Positions 35,367 to 45,347 of a stretch of 64,000 bases of DNA are shown one piece after another. The number at the start of each line of letters is the position of its first letter. The stretch's first letter is position 1. The stretch is from Methanohalophilus sp. RSK (GTDB lineage: Archaea; Halobacteriota; Methanosarcinia; Methanosarcinales; Methanosarcinaceae): assembly GCF_003722075.1 (NCBI RefSeq), contig NZ_RDSK01000009.1, positions 1-64,000 of the forward strand, in the 5' to 3' direction. The position numbers and the translations under genes are program-made. Under the pieces are notes generated by a model. That model was given only the letters and a program-made list of their open reading frames with translations. It was not told where the DNA came from and made no database searches.

Positions 35367-35816
35367 TCAGTACTTCTGCATCTCGGGAATTTCAGAAACC
35401 AGTTCTTTCTTGATTTCATTAGCTGTATTGTCAAGCAAAGACTTTCCTGCTGGAGATGCAACCCTACCTGCCTTCTGTTTCTTTACAAAACCGGCATCTT
35501 CAAGCTGCTGGGCTATTGTACGGGCAACTGCACCGCTACCCTTTGCTTTCTTGGCAGGGGTTACACGCTTTGCTTTCTTTCCTCCGTATATGGAACGAAG
35601 TCTCTGTACACCTACCGGACCGTCAGTATATATCCTTCTGAGGACCGCAGCACAGCGAGTATACCACCAGTCATCTTCCACTGGAGGAAGTTCTCTGTGT
35701 GCACCGGTCTTCACATAGGCTGCCCATTCCGGAGGTTGGATCTTCTCATTTTCTTTAAGTTTCTCTGCTGTCTTTTTGATAATATCATTAGCAGGGACAT
35801 CATATGCTGTAGTCAT
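35367..35816 (-). CDS. rps19e: Small ribosomal subunit protein eS19
   Basis: The protein has 149 residues from ATG 35816, behind a GGAGGAT ribosome binding site. Conserved parts are [15 protein letters not shown] near 36-50, [16 protein letters not shown] and [16 protein letters not shown]. It is the first gene of the minus-strand operon that runs to ftsY. Its promoter lies in the 150-base gap to purA. Confidence 0.94.
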   Translation of the reverse strand: MTTAYDVPANDIIKKTAEKLKENEKIQPPEWAAYVKTGAHRELPPVEDDWWYTRCAAVLRRIYTDGPVGVQRLRSIYGGKKAKRVTPAKKAKGSGAVARTIAQQLEDAGFVKKQKAGRVASPAGKSLLDNTANEIKKELVSEIPEMQKY

Positions 35817-35963
35817 TCTATCCTCCTTCAAATAAAGATAGCATCAGGCATAACGTTTACGACTGACATTCACTTTGAAACGCGTCTGTATATGCACTGG
35901 AATAAGACTCTTAAACCTATCGGTTCATATATATGGTTTTTGGATCGAAAACGTTGCAAACCT

Positions 35964-37235
35964 TCATTTCATGAACGTTTGTTCCCTTCCCGGCCCCACA
36001 GAGATATATTTGACCGGAATTCCCATCAATTTTTCAAGCCGTTCAACATATTCCCGGGCTTTGGGGGGCAGGTCCTCGTAACCAGATACAGAAGTCAAAT
36101 CTGTATCCCAGCCTTCCATATCTTCATAAACAGGCACACATCTTGCAAGTTGCGAAGTATCTTCCGGCGGATAATTAATCACTTTTCCATCCAATTCATA
36201 GCCAACACATATTTTTACAGGATCAAGACCTGTCAGTACATCCAATTTTGTAAGAGCTATGGAAGTATAACCATTAAGGTAGACTGACTTTTTAGCAAGA
36301 GGCATATCAAACCAGCCACACCGCCTTGATCTGCCTGTAGTGGTACCAAATTCATGGCCTACGTCATGCAGGTGCTGGCCTGCGTCACCTTCCTGTTCAG
36401 TAGGAAGCGGACCTGCTCCCACCCGTGTAATATAAGATTTAATGATGGCAAGTACTTCATTCACCCGAGTCGGGCCGACACCAAGATTGGTACATGCTGA
36501 ACCCGCAATGGTACTTGAAGAAGTTACAAATTTCTGAGTGCCATGAATTACATCCAGATGACTACCCTGTGCCCCTTCAGCAAGTACACTTTTGCCTTCA
36601 TCCAGCGCATTATTTATCTCATAGGAAACATCGGCAATATAAGGAGCAAGTTCCCTACCCAGGGATAAATACCTGTCCACAAGAGAACTTTCAGTTACAA
36701 TGGAAGGGTCTCCACCCATTGCCTTAATTTCCTCTTCCTTCTGGGAAGCCAGATCTGAAAGACGTTGCATAAGGCGTTTTTCATCTATCAGGTCGGAAAA
36801 ATGAACTTCATCCCTTGCAATCTTATCAATATAGGCAAATCCAATACCCCTTTTCGTAGTACCGATCTTTTCCGAGCGAGAAGCTTCCCTGAGACCATCG
36901 AGTTCTATATGATAGGGCATAATTATGCTTGTCTTACCATCAATACCCAGTTTTTCAGCAGATACTCTTACACCAGCCTCTTCAAGCATCCGAATCTCTT
37001 CTACCATAACTTCCGGATTCAGGACCGTACCCGGCCCAATGAGCACCCGGCTGTCAAGAAGAAAACCAGAGGGGATCAGATGTAATTTATATACCTCATC
37101 CTTAACCTTTACAGTGTGGCCTGCATTATCGCCACCTTGAAACCTGGCAACAATGTCATAGTCACCGGCCATCAGGTCTACTACCTTGCCTTTGCCCTCA
37201 TCACCGAATTGGGCACCGGTAATAATCGTGAACAT
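35964..37235 (-). CDS. purA: Adenylosuccinate synthetase
   Basis: The protein has 423 residues from ATG 37235, where the family start (FTIITGAQFGDEGKGKVVD) begins. QGGDNAGHTV near 33, GTTKRGIGFAY near 125, LAEGAQGSHLD near 220 and TTTGRSRRCGWFD near 295 build the IMP and GTP sites. It converts IMP to adenylosuccinate in AMP synthesis. It is transcribed alone and is divergent from a small membrane protein gene. Confidence 0.95.
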   Translation of the reverse strand: MFTIITGAQFGDEGKGKVVDLMAGDYDIVARFQGGDNAGHTVKVKDEVYKLHLIPSGFLLDSRVLIGPGTVLNPEVMVEEIRMLEEAGVRVSAEKLGIDGKTSIIMPYHIELDGLREASRSEKIGTTKRGIGFAYIDKIARDEVHFSDLIDEKRLMQRLSDLASQKEEEIKAMGGDPSIVTESSLVDRYLSLGRELAPYIADVSYEINNALDEGKSVLAEGAQGSHLDVIHGTQKFVTSSSTIAGSACTNLGVGPTRVNEVLAIIKSYITRVGAGPLPTEQEGDAGQHLHDVGHEFGTTTGRSRRCGWFDMPLAKKSVYLNGYTSIALTKLDVLTGLDPVKICVGYELDGKVINYPPEDTSQLARCVPVYEDMEGWDTDLTSVSGYEDLPPKAREYVERLEKLMGIPVKYISVGPGREQTFMK

Positions 37236-37372
37236 GGTTGACAGGATTGTATTATGTCCATAATAATGTTTTGTCTGGGAAGCCATGCCGTAGAAAGTCT
37301 ATAAGTGCCGAACAAAAGCAAACCAATCCAGTTGAGAAGATTTATAATCAAAAAATTCAATCTAGGTACCAC

Positions 37373-37666
37373 ATGTATGTATATATTGCAATTGCAGCAT
37401 ATTTCGTAGTATTATTCCTGACATTGCGAGACATAAGAATCTATCGCCGCACTAGTTTCGAATCATATCGAAAAGGAGCAATGAAAGGAATTGCCGCATC
37501 CACAATCGTACTGATAGGAGCTGTTATCACACCTCTAAATCCCAACATAGGGCTATTATTAGTGCTTATTGGCATGTTCCTCAATAAAAAGGGTACGAGG
37601 GAAAAAGTGTTCAATGATGCAAATGCAACCGAAAGAATGCTGGGTAAAACCGACCTGCAGCAGTGA
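37373..37666 (+). CDS. Small two-helix membrane protein, uncharacterised
   Basis: The protein has 97 residues from ATG 37373 (AGGT seven bases upstream). An N-terminal helix (YIAIAAYFVVLFLTL) is followed by a basic stretch, a second hydrophobic hairpin (IAASTIVLIGAVIT, then LLLVLIGMFL) and a charged tail. No family was recognised. It precedes the S17e gene, but a separate promoter for S17e is likely in the 100-base gap. Confidence 0.6.
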   Translation: MYVYIAIAAYFVVLFLTLRDIRIYRRTSFESYRKGAMKGIAASTIVLIGAVITPLNPNIGLLLVLIGMFLNKKGTREKVFNDANATERMLGKTDLQQ

Positions 37667-37767
37667 ACTTATAACACAACACTGTGTCCAAAAGTTATAA
37701 ATACCTAAAGCCGGTTCAAAAAAGAAGAATTAACAATACCCTATCCAACTATATGGAGTTATTAATT

Positions 37768-37962
37768 ATGGGAAATATTAGACAAAACAATATTAAGAAC
37801 ATAACCTCACGTCTGCTTGCCAACCACGAAAATGTATTCACATCTAATTTTGATGCTAACAAGCGCCTTGTTGCGAAATACACAACAATCGAAAGTAAAG
37901 TAATCAGAAACCGTGTTGCAGGCTACGTGACAAGAAGGATCAATCACAAGAGACACGAGTGA
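37768..37962 (+). CDS. rps17e: Small ribosomal subunit protein eS17
   Basis: The protein has 64 residues from ATG 37768 with GGAG nine bases before. It starts [16 protein letters not shown] and has [20 protein letters not shown], typical of S17e. In archaea it is often followed by dapA, as here (19 bases). Confidence 0.93.
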   Translation: MGNIRQNNIKNITSRLLANHENVFTSNFDANKRLVAKYTTIESKVIRNRVAGYVTRRINHKRHE

Positions 37963-37981
37963 AACCGGAGCTGGTTTTTTT

Positions 37982-38857
37982 ATGTTTGAAGGAGTTCTAC
38001 CGGCTCTTATAACCCCGTTCACAAAAAACAATACCATTGACATCCGTGGTCTTAAACAAAACATAAGATACGCTGAAGAGGGAGGTGCCAGCGGAGTTGT
38101 GGCCTGTGGAACAACAGGTGAATCCGCCACCCTTTCTACGGTTGAACACAAAAAAGTGATCAATACCGCGGTGGAATGTGCCAATGTGCCGGTGATTGCG
38201 GGAACCGGGTCTAACAATACAGTTGAAGCCGTAGAACTTACAAAACACGCTGCTGATGCCGGGGCAGGGGGAGCACTTATTATATCCCCATATTACAATA
38301 AGCCCAATAATGCAGGACTGATCCGTCACTTCACTGCAGTAGCAGAAGCAGCAGACATCCCCATCATATTATACAATGTGCCTTCCAGAACCGGACAGGA
38401 TATTCCACTGGAAGTAATTGTCGAACTTGCCAAGATTGACAATATAGTTGCGATCAAAGAAGCAAGTGGAAGTATTCCCAAAATCTCAGAGATAATCGAA
38501 AACACAGTGGATGAAGATTTCAGCGTTATTTCCGGAGAGGATGGACTAACCTATCCTATTGTCGCGCTGGGCGGAGTTGGAGTGATTTCAGTTGTCGCAA
38601 ATGTAGTTCCAAAGACAATGGCCGAAATGGTAGAAGCTGCCCTTAAAGGCGACATGGTAACTGCCAGGAAAAAACATTATGAACTTGCCCCCCTCACACG
38701 TGCCCTGTTTACTGAAACAAATCCAATACCTGTCAAACGTGCAATGGAAATGATAGGTATGCCCGCAGGTCCGCTGAGAGCACCACTGGCGCCTATCCTG
38801 CCGGAGAATGAAAGGATACTGGAAGAAGCATTAAAGGGAATCGGGTGTCTCAAATGA
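37982..38857 (+). CDS. dapA: 4-hydroxy-tetrahydrodipicolinate synthase
   Basis: The protein has 291 residues. ACGTTGESATLS near 41-52, YYNKPNNAGLIRHF near 104, the catalytic Tyr in ILYNVPSRTGQDI near 131 and the Schiff-base Lys in AIKEASGSI near 157 are all present. It condenses pyruvate with aspartate semialdehyde in lysine synthesis. It shares an ATGA overlap with dapB. Confidence 0.95.
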   Translation: MFEGVLPALITPFTKNNTIDIRGLKQNIRYAEEGGASGVVACGTTGESATLSTVEHKKVINTAVECANVPVIAGTGSNNTVEAVELTKHAADAGAGGALIISPYYNKPNNAGLIRHFTAVAEAADIPIILYNVPSRTGQDIPLEVIVELAKIDNIVAIKEASGSIPKISEIIENTVDEDFSVISGEDGLTYPIVALGGVGVISVVANVVPKTMAEMVEAALKGDMVTARKKHYELAPLTRALFTETNPIPVKRAMEMIGMPAGPLRAPLAPILPENERILEEALKGIGCLK

Positions 38858-39645
38858 TACGGGCAGGAGTAATCGGAGCCTCCGGGAAAATGGGTGGTCT
38901 GATAATACAGAACATCGCCAGAAGCGAAGGTATTGAGCTGTCCTCTGCATTTGATCTGAATAAAATCGGTGAAGATGCAGGAGATGTGGCCGGTGCAGGA
39001 AACCTCGGTGTTTCAATTACCAGCGTAGAAGACCTCGGAGAAGTCCTCAAGGAAAGCAAAACCGATGTCCTAATTGATTTTACCATTGCAGCAGCAACTG
39101 CTTCCAACGCACCAATCGTCGCCGCAAGTGGTGTAAACCTTATTATCGGGACCACCGGTTTTAGCGAAGAACAGAAGGAAACTATAGAAGAGAGTATCCT
39201 TAAAAATGGTGTATCAGCCGTTATTGCTCCAAATTATGCGGTTGGTGTAAATGTATTTTTCAAGATTATTGAGGAAGCGGCCAAATACCTTCCAGATTAT
39301 GACATAGAGGTCATTGAAGCACACCATAACCGGAAACAGGATGCACCCAGTGGAACTGCGATGAGGGCTGCAGAGGTTATCGGTAAAGCTGTTGGGCGTG
39401 AAGAGTACATCTTTGGACGTCAGGGCAATGCACCTCGTAAAAATGAGATAGGTATTCATGCAATCCGTGGAGGAGATATTGCCGGTGACCACACGGTCCT
39501 TTTTGCCGGAGAAGGTGAAAGGATTGAAATTAAACACCAGGCGCATTCTCGCGATGCATTCGCCGCAGGTGCTGTAAAAGCCGCAATGTGGTTAAAAGAT
39601 AAAAAATCCGGCATTTATTCCATGGAAGATATTCTGGGACTATAA
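38854..39645 (+). CDS. dapB: 4-hydroxy-tetrahydrodipicolinate reductase
   Basis: The protein has 263 residues; ATG 38854 overlaps the dapA stop, and GTG 38845 is an alternative. AGVIGASGKMGGLI is the dinucleotide fold, and EAHHNRKQDAPSGTAM near 149-164 the catalytic and substrate-binding segment. GEGERIEIKHQAHSRD is also conserved. It carries out the second step of the dap pathway. It ends two bases from the convergent pyrI gene. Confidence 0.95.
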   Translation: MIRAGVIGASGKMGGLIIQNIARSEGIELSSAFDLNKIGEDAGDVAGAGNLGVSITSVEDLGEVLKESKTDVLIDFTIAAATASNAPIVAASGVNLIIGTTGFSEEQKETIEESILKNGVSAVIAPNYAVGVNVFFKIIEEAAKYLPDYDIEVIEAHHNRKQDAPSGTAMRAAEVIGKAVGREEYIFGRQGNAPRKNEIGIHAIRGGDIAGDHTVLFAGEGERIEIKHQAHSRDAFAAGAVKAAMWLKDKKSGIYSMEDILGL

Positions 39646-39646
39646 A

Positions 39647-40120
39647 TTAAAGGAGATGATCTGCAATATTTTCACAGATCACCCTTTCACAATAGCCACA
39701 ACGTAATTCGATTTTACCTTCCCCCGCATCCACATCAAATTTAGATTCTATGGGTTCATTACTGTTGGAAATGCAGTTTGGATTGATACATTTTACAACA
39801 CCTTCTACATGCGAGGGTATACCTACCTGATTCTTTTCCCGGACATCATAATCCCGGATTATATTGATGGTAGCACCAGGAGAAATGAGAGATATCTTAT
39901 CCACCTCACTACTCACAAGTTCACGCCCTTCTATCTTGACCACATCTTTTTTTCCATATGAACTGGGGGCATTAATCAAGATACTTACAATTCCCCAGGA
40001 AGTGCCGGTTATACCCAGAATCTTGAGAACGTTGAGAGCCTGACCGGCTGTAATATGGTCAATTACTGTGCCTGAACATATGGGTTGTACACGAATTTCT
40101 TTTTTTGCTACCTCACTCAT
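39647..40120 (-). CDS. pyrI: Aspartate carbamoyltransferase regulatory subunit
   Basis: The protein has 157 residues. The nucleotide-binding N-domain has IDHITAGQALNVLKILG near 20-36. The C-terminal zinc domain shows CINPNC near 109-114 and CGYC near 138-141, the four zinc ligands that contact PyrB. It overlaps the pyrB stop codon by four bases. Confidence 0.95.
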   Translation of the reverse strand: MSEVAKKEIRVQPICSGTVIDHITAGQALNVLKILGITGTSWGIVSILINAPSSYGKKDVVKIEGRELVSSEVDKISLISPGATINIIRDYDVREKNQVGIPSHVEGVVKCINPNCISNSNEPIESKFDVDAGEGKIELRCGYCERVICENIADHLL

Positions 40121-41043
40121 TCAAACACCCCCATAACAAGACAAAGTAAAGCCATTCTTATTGGAACACCATAAAAAGATTGGTCAAAGTAGGAAGCATA
40201 GGGCGTCTCGTCCACCTGAGGGGTGATTTCGTTTGTTCGGGGGAGAGGATGCATTATCCGTAGATTTTTCTTCGCATTTTTCAATACTTCAGGTGTAATC
40301 TGGAGGTGGTTAGCGACTTTTTGATATTCTGCCGGATCAGGAAAACGTTCTTTCTGTATCCGCGTCATATAAAGCACTTCCACATCCTGTATGGCATCTT
40401 CAATAGAACTTTCCTCTGTTACCTTGATATTTTTCTTTTTCAGATCCTCGATAATCTCTGAAGGCATTGAAAGTTCCGGCGGTGATACTAGGGTTATCTC
40501 GGCACCATAAAGAGAAAGGGCATAACAAAGCGAATGTACAGTCCTGCCATATTTGAGATCCCCAGCAAGAGCTACTTTTAAGCCTTCAAGATGACTTTCG
40601 CGCTTGATGGTGTAAAGATCGAGAAACGTCTGTGTGGGATGATGGCCTGCACCATCGCCTGCATTGAGTATAGGCACTGCAGAAAACTCAGAAGCCAGTC
40701 GTGCAGCACCTTCCATAGGATGGCGAAGGACAATGGCATTACTGTAACCGGCTACAACCCTTATGGTATCAGCAAGGGTTTCACCCTTTGCAACAGAACT
40801 TGCATCAACCGAACCAAGACTCAGCACTTCCCCGCCAAGTCGCATCATGGCGGCCTCAAAAGACATCCTTGTACGGGTACTGGGTTCAAAAAACAGAACA
40901 CCAAGCACCTTGCCTTTTAAGAGGTCGGAACTTGACTTTGACCTGGCAATTGGTTCCATTTCTTCGGCGACCTCCAGAACATGGTCAATCATATCACGTG
41001 TGAATTCTTTCATAGAAATGATATGCATATGCTCAAATGACAT
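40117..41043 (-). CDS. pyrB: Aspartate carbamoyltransferase catalytic subunit
   Basis: The protein has 308 residues from ATG 41043, with AAGGAG upstream. FEPSTRTRMSFE near 51-62 is the carbamoyl phosphate loop, GDGAGHHPTQTFLDL near 127 the active-site His segment, and MHPLPRTNE near 264 the aspartate-binding loop. It starts pyrimidine synthesis and is expected to be regulated by nucleotides through PyrI. Confidence 0.95.
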   Translation of the reverse strand: MSFEHMHIISMKEFTRDMIDHVLEVAEEMEPIARSKSSSDLLKGKVLGVLFFEPSTRTRMSFEAAMMRLGGEVLSLGSVDASSVAKGETLADTIRVVAGYSNAIVLRHPMEGAARLASEFSAVPILNAGDGAGHHPTQTFLDLYTIKRESHLEGLKVALAGDLKYGRTVHSLCYALSLYGAEITLVSPPELSMPSEIIEDLKKKNIKVTEESSIEDAIQDVEVLYMTRIQKERFPDPAEYQKVANHLQITPEVLKNAKKNLRIMHPLPRTNEITPQVDETPYASYFDQSFYGVPIRMALLCLVMGVFE

Positions 41044-41322
41044 CAAAATACAGCTCCTTGCAGATTAAAGCTTTAGGAATTATTTTCATAGTAATCAACC
41101 GCAGGCGTTTTTTATTCCTATGCGATTATTTGCGGATAGCGTATAAACTTATTGCCAATTATCATGTTCTTTTATACTTGACTCTTTCCGCGGACCGAAT
41201 GATATAGGGACCGGGGCAGCATCAAAGACTAATCTGGAAAACTTTATAGTGATTCACTTCTATTCTCCAGCCTGAAGAAATCATTATCAATAATTCCAAA
41301 TAAAAGTTAACAAGGTGATCCT

Positions 41323-42606
41323 ATTAAAACCATAATACAGCTTGCTCTTGATATACTGGAGATAGATAGAGCTGTGCAGATTGCTAAGGAAGCAGTAAAG
41401 GGAGATATCGACTGGATAGAAATCGGAACTCCCCTTATAAAAAGCGAGGGCATGGATGCTATTCGTACTCTCAGGAAAAACTTTCCCGGACACACCATCG
41501 TGGCAGATATGAAAATTGCAGATACCGGAAGCCTTGAAGTGGAAATGGCTGCAAAAGCCGGTGCAGATATTGTTATGGTTATGGCAACAGCCGATGACTC
41601 AACGATTAAAGATGCGCTCCTGGCCGCACGAAAATATGGAGTTCGGCTTATGGCAGATCTCATTAGCACCCCAAAACCTGTTCAGAGGGCCCTGGAATTG
41701 GACAGGATAGGTGTGGACCTCATCAATATCCACATGGGAATAGACCAGCAGATGACCGGGAAAACACCGGTAGATCTTGTTTTTGAGATTGCCTCCAAAA
41801 TCAGGGCTGATATTGCTGTAGCAGGTGGACTGGATGAACAAACTGCAGCCCGGTCTGTTGAAGCAGGTGCTGATATTGTCATTGTGGGCGGTAATATAAT
41901 TCGCTCTGATAATGTAACAGAAGCTTCCAAAACGATTCGCCATAGTGTAGATAATCCACAATTAAATCAGGCAAAAAAACTCGATATGGACGAAGAAATA
42001 CGCAAGTTGTTCATGGAAATTTCCACTCCCAATATTTCAGATGCCATGCACCGACAGGGTGCCATGAAAAACATCAAACCCATGCTAAATGATACCAAAA
42101 TGGTAGGACCGGCTGTAACGGTGCAGACATTCGAGGGCGATTGGGCCAAAACAGTGGAAGCGATAGATGAAGCAAAGGAAGGTAATGTAATAGTAATTTA
42201 CAACGGAAGTTCTCATATCGCACCCTGGGGTGGACTGGCAACACAGAGCAGCCTGAACCGTGGTATCGCAGGCATTGTAGTCGATGGAGCGGTAAGGGAT
42301 ATAGAGGAAATACGCAAACTCGGACTTCCGGTATTTGCCACTTCCAATGTACCAAACGCAGGTGATCCCAAGGGGTTTGGGGAAGTTAATGCACTGATTA
42401 ACTGTGGCGGGCAAAAGGTCAAACCTGGCGATTACATCATCGGGGATGATAATGGGGTTGTTGTAGTGCCTGCAGAAAGAGCCTACGAGATCGCAAGACG
42501 TGCAAAGGAAGTACAAAAAACTGAAGAAAGATTATTTGATGAAATCCGTAGGGGAGGGACACTTTCTGAAATTCTTAAACTCAAAAAGTGGGAGAAGCAA
42601 AAATGA
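41323..42606 (+). CDS. hps: 3-hexulose-6-phosphate synthase fused to RraA-like domain, AUU start
   Basis: The fusion has about 427 residues. Residues 1-215 are a TIM-barrel hexulose-phosphate synthase of the OMPDC superfamily: [12 protein letters not shown] holds the first catalytic Asp, and [10 protein letters not shown] near 66 the D-x-K-x-x-D motif. Residues about 225-427 are RraA/aldolase-like ([15 protein letters not shown], then [14 protein letters not shown]). The synthase condenses formaldehyde with ribulose-5-phosphate or runs in reverse to make ribose phosphates in archaea. No ATG, GTG or TTG lies in frame before GTG 41374, and that start would lose the catalytic Asp. ATT 41323 sits directly behind AAGGTGATC (41312-41320), so AUU initiation is the best reading. 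Confidence 0.88.
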   Translation: MKTIIQLALDILEIDRAVQIAKEAVKGDIDWIEIGTPLIKSEGMDAIRTLRKNFPGHTIVADMKIADTGSLEVEMAAKAGADIVMVMATADDSTIKDALLAARKYGVRLMADLISTPKPVQRALELDRIGVDLINIHMGIDQQMTGKTPVDLVFEIASKIRADIAVAGGLDEQTAARSVEAGADIVIVGGNIIRSDNVTEASKTIRHSVDNPQLNQAKKLDMDEEIRKLFMEISTPNISDAMHRQGAMKNIKPMLNDTKMVGPAVTVQTFEGDWAKTVEAIDEAKEGNVIVIYNGSSHIAPWGGLATQSSLNRGIAGIVVDGAVRDIEEIRKLGLPVFATSNVPNAGDPKGFGEVNALINCGGQKVKPGDYIIGDDNGVVVVPAERAYEIARRAKEVQKTEERLFDEIRRGGTLSEILKLKKWEKQK

Positions 42607-43370
42607 TAGTTATTGCCAAGATACTTCTATGCCTGGCATTTCTCGCCTATGCCTCCTATAGGGACATAAAGGAGCGCAGGGTAGGCAATAGGGCATGGAT
42701 AATTATGCTGGCAGCCTTTTCCCCATTTATAATTTATGAGTTTGCAACTTCATCCAGCCCGGTTACATATCTTATACAAATGGCAATCTCCTTTGGACTA
42801 ATTTTTGTTTTTTCCTACGTCCTGTTCTATCTGGGAGCATTCGGAGGTGCAGACGCCAAATTGTTGATGGTAATGTCCATTGTGTTTCCTTTCTACCCGG
42901 CATTTACTATGGGAGGGACCTATTTCCCCACAGAAGGTGTTCCGATCATGAACTTTTTTACTTTTACAGTATTTGGTAATTCAATACTGCTGACAATAAT
43001 CGTGCCTCTGGGGCTTTTTATCTATAACCTGAGCCGACCTGACGTTAAAACCACCCTCAAAAAACCCTATTTTATGTTTATAGGCTACAGGGCACCAATA
43101 GGAAAGCTTGAAAACAGGCATGTAAAACTCATGCAGCAGTACAAAAAAGATGAAAATGGCAACATTCGGACCTATTTCAGGAGAAGTGGCAAAGAAATAG
43201 ACAGGGAAACCCTTGAGGAATTAAAAGCATATTCAAAGAAGGGAATTATCGACAATATGGTGTGGGTTACCCCGGGTTTGCCTTTTATAGTCCCTATAAC
43301 TGCCGGTTTTTTAGCAGCTGTATTTTACGGTGACCTGATCTTTAAACTCACCTTATACTTCATGGCCTGA
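42603..43370 (+). CDS. Prepilin/preflagellin peptidase-like membrane protease (A24 family)
   Basis: The protein has 255 residues from ATG 42603, which overlaps the hps stop and follows GGGAG. The two catalytic Asp of the A24 family are visible in [11 protein letters not shown] near 19 and GGADAKLL near 81-88. About six membrane helices are predicted, with a cytoplasmic insert near 160-215. It would process type IV pilin-like or archaellin signal peptides. No pilin genes are nearby. Its coupling to hps is by position only. Confidence 0.82.
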   Translation: MIVIAKILLCLAFLAYASYRDIKERRVGNRAWIIMLAAFSPFIIYEFATSSSPVTYLIQMAISFGLIFVFSYVLFYLGAFGGADAKLLMVMSIVFPFYPAFTMGGTYFPTEGVPIMNFFTFTVFGNSILLTIIVPLGLFIYNLSRPDVKTTLKKPYFMFIGYRAPIGKLENRHVKLMQQYKKDENGNIRTYFRRSGKEIDRETLEELKAYSKKGIIDNMVWVTPGLPFIVPITAGFLAAVFYGDLIFKLTLYFMA

Positions 43371-43377
43371 AAAATCC

Positions 43378-45177
43378 TCAACAAAAACTTTTGATCTCTG
43401 ACAAAAATGCGTCACCATATTTTTCCATTTTACATTTCCCGACTCCTGTTATGGTGAGCATCTGGTTTGCAGTTTGGGGTTTGCTGGAGGCCATCTGCTT
43501 CAAACTGGTATCCGCAAAGACAATGTAGGGTGGCACATTATCCCTTTTTGCAAATTGCAACCGGAGTCTGCGCAATTTTTCAAATAACTTCGAATATTCA
43601 CAATCAACATGAGATGACTTCGAAGAAACCTTACTTTGCCCGGATGATTTGTTCTTTGAATTTGTTGCAGCAGATAATTGAGGTATAATTACGTTAGCAC
43701 CATCATTGAGAGCTGCACGGCTTTTCTTATTTAACTTTAAGACCGGATATCTTCCGCCTTTCACTTCCAGAAATCCCAGGGAGGAAAGCCGATGAGAAAG
43801 GTCTTTCCAGTAATCTTGCGGATTGTGGGAACCATTACCATGACAATGGAGTCGGTGGTGACCACATGACACAATTTTTTTAGCCTTTGAACCTGCAATT
43901 ACCGATGCAACATGTGTTGCCCCGAATTTCTGGTTCAACTCCTTTATGCACTTAAAAATAATCAATGCATCCTCTGTAACATCCACCTGTTGTGGCGGGT
44001 TAATACAAACGTCACAATGGCCACAATCTTTTTCAGTGGACTCTCCGAAGTATTCGAGTAAGATTTTCCTTCTACAGGTAACTGTTTCACAGTAATCCAT
44101 CATGAGGCGTAACTTGGAAAGGGCAATTTCGCGTTCTTTTTTAGAAGACATCTGTTCAATGAAGTATTGCTGTTTATACCAATCCCCTCTCTTGAAAAAA
44201 AGGATACAATCACATGGTTGCCCGTCCCTGCCACCCCTGCCGGTTTGCTGATAGTAACTTTCCAGGTCCGCTGGCAGGTCATAATGAATAACAAAACGAA
44301 CATTGGACTTATCGATACCCATCCCAAATGCGACTGTTGCCACAACCACCTTTATAGTACCATTCAGGAACCTTTCCTGGGCACGGTGCCTCAGATCATC
44401 TGACATACCTGCATGATAGAATGCCGCATTGACTCCTAATTTTTTCAGTCTGCCAGCAAGTCCTTCTACGGATTTTCGTGTCTGACAATAAATAATTCCA
44501 CATGAATCGGGATGAGAGCGCAGGTATGATGTGATTTGTTGATCTACATTCTCTCCGGATTTAACCTCATAATAAAGGTTGGTCCGATTAAAACTTGCTA
44601 CATACTTCTCAGAACTGACCATATTGAGTTGTTTTGTTATATCACGGGCAACTGCAGGAGTAGCAGTAGCTGTAAGTGCTATTAGAGGAATATCTGGAAA
44701 ACCGGAGCGCAGGGCACCTAATTTCCTGTATTCAGGTCTGAAATCATGCCCCCACTGGGATATACAATGTGCTTCATCAACGGCAAAAAGGTTGACATTT
44801 GCTTTTGCAAGCAATTTAAGAGTAGACGGCATAGCCAGTCTTTCGGGAGCCACATAGAGAATATCGAGTTTTCCCCTTATCAGAGAATCCTTAACATGGT
44901 TCATTTCGGAATTGTCAAGGGTACTGTTCATATAGGCAGCGGCAATGCCACGTGAAAGCAACCTGTCAACCTGATCTTTCATGAGGGATATCAAGGGGGA
45001 CACAACGACAGTAACGCCCTCCATAAGCAGGGAAGGCAACTGGTAGCACAAAGATTTACCGCCCCCGGTTGGCATCAATACAAATACATCTTTTCTGGCC
45101 AGCACATCCTGGATAATATTTTCCTGCAGAGGACGAAATTTGTCATAACCGAAATAGTCGTAGAGGGTTTGCCGCAT
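43378..45177 (-). CDS. recQ: RecQ DNA helicase
   Basis: The protein has 599 residues. Helicase motifs are PTGGGKSLCYQLP near 36, DEAHCISQWGHDFRPEY near 134-150, LTATATP near 168 and QQTGRGGRDG near 317. A zinc domain follows (CRRKILLEYF, CGHCDVC near 378-385), then a winged helix and an HRDC domain with LTITGVGKCKMEKYG at the C-terminus. It unwinds DNA 3' to 5' in recombination and repair. It converges on the prepilin peptidase gene. Confidence 0.95.
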   Translation of the reverse strand: MRQTLYDYFGYDKFRPLQENIIQDVLARKDVFVLMPTGGGKSLCYQLPSLLMEGVTVVVSPLISLMKDQVDRLLSRGIAAAYMNSTLDNSEMNHVKDSLIRGKLDILYVAPERLAMPSTLKLLAKANVNLFAVDEAHCISQWGHDFRPEYRKLGALRSGFPDIPLIALTATATPAVARDITKQLNMVSSEKYVASFNRTNLYYEVKSGENVDQQITSYLRSHPDSCGIIYCQTRKSVEGLAGRLKKLGVNAAFYHAGMSDDLRHRAQERFLNGTIKVVVATVAFGMGIDKSNVRFVIHYDLPADLESYYQQTGRGGRDGQPCDCILFFKRGDWYKQQYFIEQMSSKKEREIALSKLRLMMDYCETVTCRRKILLEYFGESTEKDCGHCDVCINPPQQVDVTEDALIIFKCIKELNQKFGATHVASVIAGSKAKKIVSCGHHRLHCHGNGSHNPQDYWKDLSHRLSSLGFLEVKGGRYPVLKLNKKSRAALNDGANVIIPQLSAATNSKNKSSGQSKVSSKSSHVDCEYSKLFEKLRRLRLQFAKRDNVPPYIVFADTSLKQMASSKPQTANQMLTITGVGKCKMEKYGDAFLSEIKSFC

Positions 45178-45281
45178 GCTACATAGATTGCACTGAATCC
45201 ATATAAAGCTGTAAATAGCGGATTGAAAGTATTATTTGCAAACGTTGACGACCGGAAAACATATCTATATAAAGTGAACTA

Positions 45282-45336
45282 CCTCTCCCTAATTAATGTA
45301 ACGATGTTACATTAATTTGAGGAAGAGGCTTCCCGC
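45282..45336 (-). ncRNA. Omega-RNA-like 3' structure of the tnpB element
   Basis: Directly after the tnpB stop, the minus strand carries GCGGGAAG, a stem CCTCTTCCT paired with AGGGAGAGG (plus strand 45320-45328 with 45282-45290, one G-U pair), and a capping perfect stem of 11 bp (45292-45302 with 45306-45316). RNA guides of TnpB nucleases form from the 3' end of tnpB and the element's right end in this way (established for IS200/IS605). The guide would be the sequence just beyond, below 45282. Confidence 0.55.
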
Positions 45337-45347
45337 GAGTGTTTATA

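Noticed and set aside
35178-36287. A 369-codon plus-strand open frame covering the S19e gene and part of purA.
   Set aside because: It runs antisense across three well-supported genes and an intergenic region, so it is a chance open frame.
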